Source: SHVO01 sp041906145
GTDB taxonomy: Bacteria > Pseudomonadota > Alphaproteobacteria > Rhodospirillales > Rhodospirillaceae
Assembly (NCBI GenBank): GCA_041906145.1
Contig: JAYRJU010000001.1
Location: 1,302,001 to 1,366,000 of the forward strand
Reading direction: 5' to 3'
DNA length: 64,000 nucleotides
Shown piece by piece: positions 25,679-33,904 of this stretch (positions are counted from its first letter, which is position 1; each line of letters begins with the position of its first letter). The notes below the pieces were generated by a model that saw only the letters and a program-made list of their open reading frames with translations, did not search any database and had not been told where the DNA came from. A program made the translations under genes and the position numbers.

Positions 25679-27385
25679 ATGAATAAGGTTCGGTTTCTCG
25701 CAACGTTAGGTCTCACGACGGCGCTCGCGCTGGTTCTGCAGTCGTGCGAAAAGCCCGCGCCGAAGGAACAGGCGAAGGCGCCTTTCAGCATCGTGGAGGC
25801 CTCGATCCCGGATATGCAGAAGGCCATGCAGGACGGCCGCACGACCTCGCGTGAAATCGTGACGCAGTACCTGGCCCGCATGGGCATGTACGAAGACATG
25901 CTCAATGCCGCCGTTTCGGTGAATCACAATGCGCTCGCCCAAGCCGACGCGCTCGATAAGGAACGCGCCGAAGGCAAGGTGCGCGGGCCGTTGCACGGCA
26001 TTCCCGTCGCCCTGAAAGACAACATCATGACCAAGGACGACATGCCCACGTCCGGGGGCATGCTCGCTTTCAAATATTACATGGCGCCCTACGACGCGAC
26101 CCTGGTCGCCAACCTGAAGGCTGCGGGCGCGATTATTATCGCCAAATCGACCATGAGCGAACTCGCGGGGTGGTACGGCGGCGAGAAGCGCCCCGGCGGT
26201 TACAATGGCGCGGCGGGCCAAAGCTATAACCCCTACGATCCGCGCGCGAATGACGATGGCACGCCGGTGATGGAAGTTGCCGGGTCCAGTTCCGGTGTCG
26301 GCGTCGCCGCTAATCTCTGGGCCGCGAACGTCGGCACGTCCACGGGCGGCTCCATCGAAGGCCCAGCCAACGCCAATATGATCGTCGGCCTACGCCCGTC
26401 CACGGGCCGCATCAGCCGATATGGGATCGTTCCGCTGACCCTCGATCAAGACACCGCGGGCCCGATGACGAAGCATGTCGTCGATGCCGCGATCATGCTC
26501 GGCGCCATGGAAGGCGCGAGCGCGGATCCCAACGATCCTCGGACCTCCGAGTGCACGCCGCCTGCGAACCGAGACTACACGCCGTTCCTGAAGGCCGACG
26601 CCCTCAAGGGAGCGCGTATCGGGATTCCGCGCGCCGGCTTCATTACGGCGCATACCTATCCCGGCAAGGCGCGCCCGTTCCCGGGCCTGAAACCGGCCGA
26701 ACTCGAAAGCATGGAAGGCGCCATCGCGGCTTTGAAAGCCGCCGGCGCCGAAGTGGTCGATCCCGCCGATCTGCCGAGCACGGTCGCGACCGATCCGCAG
26801 AAGAACATTTCCGCGCACTTCATTTGTCAGCTCGCCACCGACGGAAAGGCGCCGGACGATTACTGCTCGAACGTGCTGCGGTACGGCATGAAGCGCGACT
26901 TCAATCTTTGGCTCGCGTCGCTGGACGACAAGGCTCCGGTCAAGAACTTCAAGGAGTTCATCGCCTGGAACACCGCGCATGCCGCCGACGGCGCGATCCG
27001 CTATGGCCAGTCGCGCCTGGAGGCCGCTGAAGCGGTCGATCTCGAAAAGGAAAAAGCGCGTTACGAAAAGAACCGCGCCGAAGACTTGGTGCTGACACGC
27101 GATGAAGGCCTTGACTCCGTCATCACCGCCAACAAGCTCGATGCGATCATGTTCCCGGAAGCCAATGGCGCCAACTACGCCACGAAGGCCGGCTATCCTA
27201 TCGTCGTCGTGCCGTTCGGCCTCGTGCCCAACGACAATCCCGGCGCGAAAGGGTCCGAGGAGCGTGTGAAACCGTTCGGCGTCAGCTTCGTCGGCGGACA
27301 TTGCGAAGACCCGAAAGTCCTCGGTCTTGCCTACGCTTTCGAGCAGGCGACCAAGAAGCGCGTGCCGTCCAAATATACGCCGTAA
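25679..27385 (+). CDS. Amidase-signature family amidase, putative lipoprotein
   Basis: 568 residues; an AAAAGGGGGG site ends 8 bases before the ATG. The N-terminus (..LALVLQSCEKPAP) looks like a lipoprotein signal with Cys23. The amidase-signature triad is visible: K113 (GIPVALKDN), the SSSG segment at about 203-206, and S225 (GTSTGGSIEGP). The catalytic Ser-Ser-Lys set is thus complete. These enzymes hydrolyse amides to acid plus ammonia; here probably in the periplasm, anchored to a membrane. Substrate not predictable. Neighbours are the receptor array upstream and an aldolase gene 31 bases downstream, so it may process an imported amide. Confidence 0.85.
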   Translation: MNKVRFLATLGLTTALALVLQSCEKPAPKEQAKAPFSIVEASIPDMQKAMQDGRTTSREIVTQYLARMGMYEDMLNAAVSVNHNALAQADALDKERAEGKVRGPLHGIPVALKDNIMTKDDMPTSGGMLAFKYYMAPYDATLVANLKAAGAIIIAKSTMSELAGWYGGEKRPGGYNGAAGQSYNPYDPRANDDGTPVMEVAGSSSGVGVAANLWAANVGTSTGGSIEGPANANMIVGLRPSTGRISRYGIVPLTLDQDTAGPMTKHVVDAAIMLGAMEGASADPNDPRTSECTPPANRDYTPFLKADALKGARIGIPRAGFITAHTYPGKARPFPGLKPAELESMEGAIAALKAAGAEVVDPADLPSTVATDPQKNISAHFICQLATDGKAPDDYCSNVLRYGMKRDFNLWLASLDDKAPVKNFKEFIAWNTAHAADGAIRYGQSRLEAAEAVDLEKEKARYEKNRAEDLVLTRDEGLDSVITANKLDAIMFPEANGANYATKAGYPIVVVPFGLVPNDNPGAKGSEERVKPFGVSFVGGHCEDPKVLGLAYAFEQATKKRVPSKYTP

Positions 27386-27416
27386 GCAGTGTCACAGCCG
27401 CTGGCGGAGCGCCCTC

Positions 27417-28178
27417 ATGAACCGTCTTAAACTAGCGTTTCTAGAGAAGCGCCCCGCCGTGGGCTTGTGGCAGGGACTCGCCAATCCCTACACGGCGGAG
27501 ATCTGCGCCGGCGCCGGTTACGACTGGCTGATGTTCGATTGCGAGCATTCTCCGAATACCCTTCAGACGTTGCTCGCGCAGCTTCAAGCGGTCGCGCCGT
27601 ACCCTTTGGAGCCTGTCGCGCGGCCGCCGATCGGGGATCCGGTCTACATCAAACAGTATCTCGACATCGGTGTGCGCAGTTTGCTGATCCCGATGGTCGA
27701 TACCGCCGACCAGGCCGCGCGCATTGTCGCCGCCACGCGGTTTCCGCCGGCCGGTGTCCGCGGCGTCGCCAGCGCCACCAGCCGAGCGGCAGGGTTCGGC
27801 ACCAATGCGAAATATCTGGCCGAGGCGCACGAGGACCTATGCCTCATCATGCAGATCGAAAGCCGCAGCGCACTGAGCGAAATTGAAGCCATTGCCGCCG
27901 TAGAGGGCGTCGATGCGCTCTTCATCGGACCTGCCGACCTCGCGGGTTCCCTCGGTCATCTTGGTAATCCCGGGCATCCCGACGTGAAAGCGGCCATCGG
28001 CGACGCCCTGGCGCGCATCGCCAAGGCCGGGAAGCCCTGCGGCATTTTCGCCCGGGACCCCGATCAGGCGCAGGCCTATTTCGCGGCCGGTTTTGCCTTT
28101 GTATCGGTAGGGACCGACGTTGGACTGCTAGCGAACGGGGCGCGCGATTTAGCCGCGCGAGCCCGCCTAAACCCCTAA
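27417..28178 (+). CDS. HpcH/HpaI-family aldolase
   Basis: 253 residues from the ATG at 27417, with GGAG 7 bases upstream; an in-frame extension overlaps the amidase gene and is not needed. Features of class II HpcH/HpaI aldolases are clear: GLWQGLANPYTAEICAGAGYDWLMFDCEHSP near the N-terminus, the metal-ligand Glu in MQIESRSAL, and VDALFIGPADLAGSLG with the second acidic ligand. The family cleaves 2-oxo-4-hydroxy acids such as 4-hydroxy-2-oxoheptanedioate to pyruvate and an aldehyde. Cytoplasmic. The adjacent genes do not fix the substrate. Confidence 0.85.
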   Translation: MNRLKLAFLEKRPAVGLWQGLANPYTAEICAGAGYDWLMFDCEHSPNTLQTLLAQLQAVAPYPLEPVARPPIGDPVYIKQYLDIGVRSLLIPMVDTADQAARIVAATRFPPAGVRGVASATSRAAGFGTNAKYLAEAHEDLCLIMQIESRSALSEIEAIAAVEGVDALFIGPADLAGSLGHLGNPGHPDVKAAIGDALARIAKAGKPCGIFARDPDQAQAYFAAGFAFVSVGTDVGLLANGARDLAARARLNP

Positions 28179-28270
28179 TCCAGGAATTTGCGCCGGACGC
28201 ATTGACCGGAATCAATGCCTCCCACGCCTGACGTAGCCACAGTCCCCCTAGAACTCATCGGGAGGAAAAC

Positions 28271-28702
28271 ATGCGTCGGTTTGGTGCGGCTATTGGGGTT
28301 TTGGCTGTTTTGAGCGGTTCTACGGCCGCTTTCGCGGCGGAGGACAAGGACACCATCGAATATCGCCAGCACATCATGAAGTCGCTTGATGCGCAGGTCG
28401 CGATTCTGGGGATGATCTTATCCGGCGCAGCGCCGGAAGATAACTTGGTCAGCCACCTGGAGACGATCGCCCTCATCGCGCAGGGAGCCCTGCAAAGCTT
28501 TGAAGCCAAGGTGCCCGGCGGCGAAACGAGCCCCGAAGTATGGGCCAAGTGGGCTGATTACTCACAGCGTATGAACTCCTTCGCGGCCGCCACCGCCAAA
28601 GTCGCCAAGATCGCGCGTGAGCAAGGCAAGGACGCCATCATGGGTGAAGTCGCCGGCGCCCTTTCCTGCAAATCCTGTCACGACGTCTATCGCAAGAAAT
28701 AG
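28271..28702 (+). CDS. Cytochrome c'-like protein
   Basis: 143 residues; GGGAGG ends 5 bases before the ATG. A signal peptide (..STAAFAAED) is followed by a mostly helical protein and a heme-binding CKSCH at residues 133-137, close to the C-terminus, the usual place in cytochrome c'. A periplasmic four-helix heme protein is expected; such proteins bind NO or CO or carry electrons. It stops 2 bases before the convergent stop of the phospholipase gene, with no terminator between. Confidence 0.8.
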   Translation: MRRFGAAIGVLAVLSGSTAAFAAEDKDTIEYRQHIMKSLDAQVAILGMILSGAAPEDNLVSHLETIALIAQGALQSFEAKVPGGETSPEVWAKWADYSQRMNSFAAATAKVAKIAREQGKDAIMGEVAGALSCKSCHDVYRKK

Positions 28703-28704
28703 CC

Positions 28705-30816
28705 CTACGTTCCCATGGCGGGATCGCTGACGCCGTGCCGGCCGGTTTCAACGCGGCCGGCGGCGCGGCGGCTCAAGCCGTGGCCGGAAACGGTGAAATC
28801 ATACCAATTTCCGCTTTCGGCAACGGACCACTCTTTGGTCGCCCGCCCGCCCGGCGCGATTGAAAGTTCTTCACCCGCCAGGCCATAGGCGTTGTGCTCC
28901 AGCTTTAGCGTTGCGGGGGCTTTTCCGGTGTTGCGGGCGGTGAGTTGAAGTTTCTGGGTCTTGGCCTGGTAGCGCAGGTCGATCTCGGCCGCGACGCCGC
29001 CGGCATCGCCCGCGAAATCGCGGCGGAAGCCGTTCGGCGCGATGACGAACAGGTCATAGCGGCCGTTGTCCGCCGCCGTTTCCCATACATCTGAAATGTT
29101 CTTGCCGGCTTCGACCGTATAACGCTTCGGGATGCGGTCGAGATGCAGGCGGTCGTACACATGGAATACCGCGCCTTGTTTGCCGGTGTTCTGGAATTTT
29201 ATCGTGATCCCTTTGGCGTCGACCGTTGAGACGGCGTGGAGTTCGTAGGGAAGTGCGCGCGACGGACGCACGCCGGTTTCCTGGAACAGCTCTTCATGTT
29301 TGGCCGGCGGCAGGATGCGCGGACGCTGGATGTGATCCAAAACGATAGCCGACGCGCCGCTGACGTCAGGAAGCTTCGGGAACGTCGGATCGTTCGGCGT
29401 GACGAAGTCGAAGGCTGAGGTCAAGTCGCCAGACACGGCGCGATGCCACGGTGTAATTGCCGGAATGACGACGTCGAAGCGCTTTTCGAGGAACTGACCG
29501 ACGGAGGTGTGATCGAACACCTGCGAGGTAACCCAGCCGCCTTTGCTCCAGGGCGAAACCACGTACATCGGAACGCGCGGGCCCATGCCGAAGGGCCGCA
29601 CCAGGCCGCTCCAGTCGTCGGTTTTGGCGATGTGCTTGCGGTCTGGGTCGTGGAAATAGTGTCCGGCGAGATCGAGCGTCGCCTTACCCTGCATCACGCC
29701 GTGACGGTCATAGGACGGCGGCGCGGACGGCGCCAGGTGATCGAACAGGCCGTCATTCTCGTCAAAGGTCTGCAAGAAAACGGTGCTTGCCCAGACCTCT
29801 GGATTGGACGTCAGCGCCTGGAGCACACGCGCGGTGAATTCCGCGCCTTCCAACGGCGTCGACGCACTTGGATGCTCCGAGTACGGCGGTGAAGGCAGCA
29901 CCCAAGAGACTGCCGGCAGCATGTCGTTCATCACGTCGCGCTTCAATTGCTCGAGCGACCACCAGCTCATGCCCTTTTCATAAAGGGCATCGCCCGGCTT
30001 ACAGGTGCGGAAGCTCTCGAACGCAAGACCGCCGTGCATTGCGCCGGTCCAGTTGTTGTTGGGATCCTGATAGATGCGCCAGCTCACGCCGGCCTTCTCC
30101 AGCACGTCGGGAAGCGTCGGCCAGCGCAGGTTGTTGCCCACATATGTGTAGCCGGGCTTCGGCAACGCGCCCTTCACCCAGCAGCGGAAGTTGTCGGGTT
30201 CGGAGTATTCATCCGTCGCGTTGATGCCTTTGGCGCGCAGCTCCGGATCGTTACTGGCGCCCGACCAGAATACGACGCGGTTCGGATCCGTCCCGGCGGT
30301 CACCGAACAATGGTAGTGGTCGCAGATGGTGAAAGATTCGGCGAGCGCGAACTGGAAGGGGATATCGTCGCGGCGGTAGTGACCCATGGTGTAAGGCGTC
30401 TTATAGCGCGGCCATTCGGTCATGCGGCCTTGACCCCAGGCGCCCTGCGCGTCGGCGTAGGAGTGCGGCGTGCCGGGCACGCGCAACGCATCGGTGGTCT
30501 TGGTGTCGAGGTGGAACGGCATCATCTGGGATTCGCCGTCGGACTGGGTCCACACGCTGCGGCCGCCCTCCTGCGGGATGGGATGGCGATCGCCGAAACC
30601 GCGCACGCCGCGCATCGTGCCGAAGTAGTGATCGAACGAACGGTTCTCCTGCATCAAAATGACGATGTGCTTCACATCCTTGATCGTACCCGTAACCTGC
30701 TTTGCCTGGACAGCTAGCGCATCGCGGATGGCCGCCGGCAGCGCAACAAGCGCCGCGCCTGCGCCGGCCGTGCCTGCGGCTGCCTTGAGGAACGAGCGTC
30801 TATTTTGATCGACCAT
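28705..30816 (-). CDS. plcN: Phosphocholine-specific phospholipase C
   Basis: 703 residues. A twin-arginine signal (NRRSFLKAAAGTAGAG, R6-R7) indicates folded export by Tat. The alkaline-phosphatase-fold core starts with HIVILMQENRSFDHYFGTMRGVRGFGDR. It continues with YHCSVTAGTDPNRVVFWSG and TFDENDGLFDH, all typical of bacterial PlcH/PlcN phospholipases C. Two C-terminal repeat-like domains follow (from about residue 500). The length fits the family (about 700). It hydrolyses phosphatidylcholine or sphingomyelin outside the inner membrane, giving phosphocholine and lipid. The divergent promoter region with Pho-box-like repeats on this strand points to phosphate-starvation control. The symbol is by family likeness; PlcH-type lytic activity is not excluded. 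Confidence 0.88.
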   Translation of the reverse strand: MVDQNRRSFLKAAAGTAGAGAALVALPAAIRDALAVQAKQVTGTIKDVKHIVILMQENRSFDHYFGTMRGVRGFGDRHPIPQEGGRSVWTQSDGESQMMPFHLDTKTTDALRVPGTPHSYADAQGAWGQGRMTEWPRYKTPYTMGHYRRDDIPFQFALAESFTICDHYHCSVTAGTDPNRVVFWSGASNDPELRAKGINATDEYSEPDNFRCWVKGALPKPGYTYVGNNLRWPTLPDVLEKAGVSWRIYQDPNNNWTGAMHGGLAFESFRTCKPGDALYEKGMSWWSLEQLKRDVMNDMLPAVSWVLPSPPYSEHPSASTPLEGAEFTARVLQALTSNPEVWASTVFLQTFDENDGLFDHLAPSAPPSYDRHGVMQGKATLDLAGHYFHDPDRKHIAKTDDWSGLVRPFGMGPRVPMYVVSPWSKGGWVTSQVFDHTSVGQFLEKRFDVVIPAITPWHRAVSGDLTSAFDFVTPNDPTFPKLPDVSGASAIVLDHIQRPRILPPAKHEELFQETGVRPSRALPYELHAVSTVDAKGITIKFQNTGKQGAVFHVYDRLHLDRIPKRYTVEAGKNISDVWETAADNGRYDLFVIAPNGFRRDFAGDAGGVAAEIDLRYQAKTQKLQLTARNTGKAPATLKLEHNAYGLAGEELSIAPGGRATKEWSVAESGNWYDFTVSGHGLSRRAAGRVETGRHGVSDPAMGT

Positions 30817-30876
30817 AGATGATGCCTTTGCTGCTGATCAGAAGAGCCAAGTGTCGCCGCCTTCGCAGTCTCCTGC

Positions 30877-30905
30877 ATGTAAGGATCGTGAACACTGTGT
30901 GACTC
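30877..30905 (-). promoter_or_regulatory. Pho-box-like repeats facing the phospholipase gene
   Basis: On the minus strand three 7-base units with 4-base spacers run GAGTCAC (30905-30899), TGTTCAC (30894-30888) and CTTACAT (30883-30877). The 11-base period is that of PhoB sites (consensus CTGTCAT). They are 61 bases upstream of the plc start. No clear -10 was found. Confidence 0.5.
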
Positions 30906-30931
30906 TTGAAGAGTTAGGGCAGCTCCATCGC

Positions 30932-30971
30932 ACTTCACGCCGACGTCATGTCTGCTTCACTTGGTTGTCAC
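30932..30971 (+). promoter_or_regulatory. Double Pho-box-like array facing the TonB/PhoD operon
   Basis: Four 7-base units spaced by 4 bases: ACTTCAC (30932), ACGTCAT (30943), GCTTCAC (30954) and TTGTCAC (30965). The exact 11-base period and the TCAY core match tandem PhoB boxes. The array ends 10 bases before a TATAGC (30982-30987), as in known PhoB-activated promoters. Confidence 0.65.
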
Positions 30972-30981
30972 TTCACGCGCG

Positions 30982-30987
30982 TATAGC
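30982..30987 (+). promoter_or_regulatory. Putative -10 element of the TonB/PhoD operon
   Basis: TATAGC 10 bases after the Pho-box array. No -35 hexamer is seen, as expected if PhoB replaces it. The predicted leader is about 70 bases. Confidence 0.45.
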
Positions 30988-31065
30988 AGCGCGTCTGCCG
31001 GGATGCGCGTGGGCGAGGGCGCGTCTTTTCCGTGTGCAGGGGAAATCACCAAGGAGAGAATTAAA

Positions 31066-33843
31066 ATGTCCGCAGGGCATATCCGAGAACTTTCGCCGGC
31101 TCGCCGCTCGCATATTACCGCCGCGTCTTTTGTGGCCTTCTTACTCACATCGTGCAGCCTCGCGAGCCTGGCGCAGGCACAGACGGCCGACAAATTGGAG
31201 CAACGCGCCGCCGCGCAGCAGCAGCTTCAGGATGCGCAGGAACGCGTGGCTCAGGCGCAGCGCGAGCTGGAAGCCGCAAAGCAAGAGCTGGCCGATGCCG
31301 GCGGCGCCGAAGAACGGCCTGTACAGGAAGCGGCCGCCGAGCCCGCCGCGCAGCAGTTGGCGCAACATCAGCAGGTTGCGGCCGCGCCCGCGGGGGACGT
31401 TGAAACCATCATGGTGGAAGGCCAACGCATAAACCGCGAGGCTGTTTCCGACACGGCGGTGGACTTCTCTAAGTACGGCACCCAGGTTCAGGTCATCAGC
31501 GACGCTGAAATCGCCACGGGCGGCTTCACGAACTTCGCCGAATTGGCCGGCGGCCTCATCCGCGGCGCCAACGTCGGTTACTCGCCCGATGAAGGTGAAT
31601 TCACCATCCGCATCGACGGCGGTACGGACCGCGATACGCTGCTGCTTGTCGACGGCGCACCGACCTTTGATCGCGGGACGCCGTTGGAAGACATCTGGGG
31701 AGCGACGTCGATTGATCCTCGTATGATCGACTCCGTGGAAATTTTCCGCGGCGGCCAAAGCCTCTACTACGGTGGTAACGGCGGCCTTGGTGTCGTATCC
31801 GTCAAGTACAAGCAACCCGACGGCCAGTTCAAAGGCGACCTCGGCGTTTATTTCGGCTCGTTTAAGACCCGTGAAATCTACGGGAATGTTGCGTTCCCGC
31901 TTGATGCTGACGGCCGCCACAGTTTGATGTTCTACGGCCGGTCCTATGAAACGGACGCGAACGAGATATTTGATCGCAGCGCCTACGCGGATACGGTCCT
32001 AGAAGCGGGCGGAAAGCACGAGTTCCCCTACAGCTATAATTCGATCGGCGCGAAGTACCTTTGGAAGATGGGCGATGCGACCGAATTACGTCTCGGCGCG
32101 GAGCTTTCCTCGAATGACTTCCACGACGCTTTCCCTAACGACCACGTCTTCAATCCCAACCATCAAACGTTTCCCAAGTTCACGGCGGGATTCCATAGCG
32201 AGATTTCGGATCGCCTGCGTATAGAAGCAGAGGCGTATTACGCTGCGCCGAAACTATGGAATACCGAGGTGGACGTGCAGCTTTGCCGCATTCCGCAAAG
32301 TGTTATCAATCCGGCGACGGGCCGCCCGTTCACGCGCGCTTCCGAGTTTGAAGCATACGCACAGGCAAACGGGATTCCAGCGGGCTGTGTCACCAACCCT
32401 GATACCAGTACGAAAGCGGACGGCGTTGCGCGTCAGGGAATCTACGTGGACGCGAACGGCCGCATCAAAGGCACCTTGCAGAATCCGTTCCGTATTGGCG
32501 ATCCCATGGGCACGGTGATTCAGACGATCGCGAATTTCGGCACCGGCGTTCCGGTCAAGGGATATGGCGAAGGCTCGCAGTTCAAGGCCGGGTATATCGA
32601 CTATGGCGCCAATGTACGCGCGAAGTACAAATGGACGGATTGGTTATCGACCGTGGTCGGCGCACAGCGCACGACGTCGTTCGATAACTCCGCGGATGAA
32701 TATGGCGTGTCGGATGCCCATATCAACACGACCGGCATTTACGGGGATGCGCAGATTGACTTGCCGCTTCTCGATGGAACCAATATTTCGGTGGGAGCGC
32801 GAAAGGACTTCAACAACCTTTTCGCGGACAACTTCATTTGGAAGTTCTCTGTGCGGCAAGAATTCGGCTCCGGGATCTATGCGCGTGGTAGCGGCGGGAC
32901 GTCGTACAACAACCCTCGCGCTCAAGAGGCGGGCCTGTTCGCGAATACCCGCAACAATCCGACGATCAAGCCTCAGGATGTTGAAACCTATGGCGCCGGC
33001 GTAGGTATCAACGGGGAAATCTTGGACGGAACGTTCAACGTCGAGGCGGGATACTTCACCACCGACATCACGAATCTGTTCGGAAGCGCGCAAATCCGGG
33101 ACGTTTGCCCGGGCGTCGACCCAACTCGCGTGATCAATCCGAATATCATCACGCCGGCGGAGTTCTGCCGTACATTCGCAAGCTTCGGCCTTACCGGTCT
33201 AAGCTCGGCCTTCTTCAACACCAAGGCGCAGCAGAATATTAAGGGATATACCCTCGACGTCTCGATTGACCTCAATCAAATCCAGGCGGATTTCAGCTTC
33301 ACCAAGCAAGAATCGTTTGAACCGAACCCGCTTTACGGCCTCACGGCGGTGCGCGCGGGAACGGGTGCGGCGCTCACCACCGTCGTCCCCGGGCCAGCGG
33401 GAGCCAACCCGACGCGCCAATCGGGTGAACGCCCCGAATGGATGATCTCAGCCCTCTTGACCTACACACCAACCGACCGGTGGGTGATCGCTCTTAATCC
33501 ACGCTGGCAGGGGCCCGAATGGCTGTATGTTCAAAACAATGCGGCGCGATTCGTCGACGCATCGGGAAATCGTACAAACCCCGACGTCAACTTTGGCGAC
33601 TACTTCGTGTTGAACGGGTCGATCCAATACTATTTGGGTGAGGAGATGCAGCATCGCTTCTTGCTGCGTGCCGTGAACATCCTCGATAAGCGGTACTCTG
33701 AACGCGGTGGTGCGACGGATAGGGCCTATTCGCGCGCAGCTGTTCGAGGCGAGCTCTCCACGAATGATCCGGCCTATTATTACACTTACCAGTTCTACGG
33801 TAAGCCGCGTTCATTCTGGTTGCAGTACGCCTACCAGTTCTAG
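31066..33843 (+). CDS. TonB-dependent receptor with N-terminal coiled coil (phosphorus locus)
   Basis: 925 residues from the ATG at 31066, after AAGGAGAG. The signal peptide ends ..SLAQAQ. It is followed by a Gln/Ala/Glu-rich coiled coil (about residues 40-90, LEQRAAAQQQLQDAQERVAQ), which most receptors lack. Then come a TonB-box-like VETIMVEGQRI, a plug (FTIRIDGGTDRDTLLLVDG, VEIFRGGQSLYYGGNGGLGV) and a long barrel ending ..FYGKPRSFWLQYAYQF. It is not close to the five-member array. It sits behind the Pho-box array and 61 bases before phoD, so import of a phosphorylated compound, released lipid head group or similar is inferred. Confidence 0.88.
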   Translation: MSAGHIRELSPARRSHITAASFVAFLLTSCSLASLAQAQTADKLEQRAAAQQQLQDAQERVAQAQRELEAAKQELADAGGAEERPVQEAAAEPAAQQLAQHQQVAAAPAGDVETIMVEGQRINREAVSDTAVDFSKYGTQVQVISDAEIATGGFTNFAELAGGLIRGANVGYSPDEGEFTIRIDGGTDRDTLLLVDGAPTFDRGTPLEDIWGATSIDPRMIDSVEIFRGGQSLYYGGNGGLGVVSVKYKQPDGQFKGDLGVYFGSFKTREIYGNVAFPLDADGRHSLMFYGRSYETDANEIFDRSAYADTVLEAGGKHEFPYSYNSIGAKYLWKMGDATELRLGAELSSNDFHDAFPNDHVFNPNHQTFPKFTAGFHSEISDRLRIEAEAYYAAPKLWNTEVDVQLCRIPQSVINPATGRPFTRASEFEAYAQANGIPAGCVTNPDTSTKADGVARQGIYVDANGRIKGTLQNPFRIGDPMGTVIQTIANFGTGVPVKGYGEGSQFKAGYIDYGANVRAKYKWTDWLSTVVGAQRTTSFDNSADEYGVSDAHINTTGIYGDAQIDLPLLDGTNISVGARKDFNNLFADNFIWKFSVRQEFGSGIYARGSGGTSYNNPRAQEAGLFANTRNNPTIKPQDVETYGAGVGINGEILDGTFNVEAGYFTTDITNLFGSAQIRDVCPGVDPTRVINPNIITPAEFCRTFASFGLTGLSSAFFNTKAQQNIKGYTLDVSIDLNQIQADFSFTKQESFEPNPLYGLTAVRAGTGAALTTVVPGPAGANPTRQSGERPEWMISALLTYTPTDRWVIALNPRWQGPEWLYVQNNAARFVDASGNRTNPDVNFGDYFVLNGSIQYYLGEEMQHRFLLRAVNILDKRYSERGGATDRAYSRAAVRGELSTNDPAYYYTYQFYGKPRSFWLQYAYQF

Positions 33844-33855
33844 GCTTCGAAAATG

Positions 33856-33880
33856 GGGCGGATCCTTCTAGGATCCGCCC
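33856..33880 (+). other. Hairpin between the receptor and phoD genes
   Basis: GGGCGGATCC (33856-33865) pairs perfectly with GGATCCGCCC (33871-33880), loop TTCTA. There is no T run, so it is more likely an intercistronic stabiliser or partial attenuator than a terminator. Confidence 0.6.
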
Positions 33881-33904
33881 TAGAAGTTCAGGGGAGGGAT
33901 ATCG

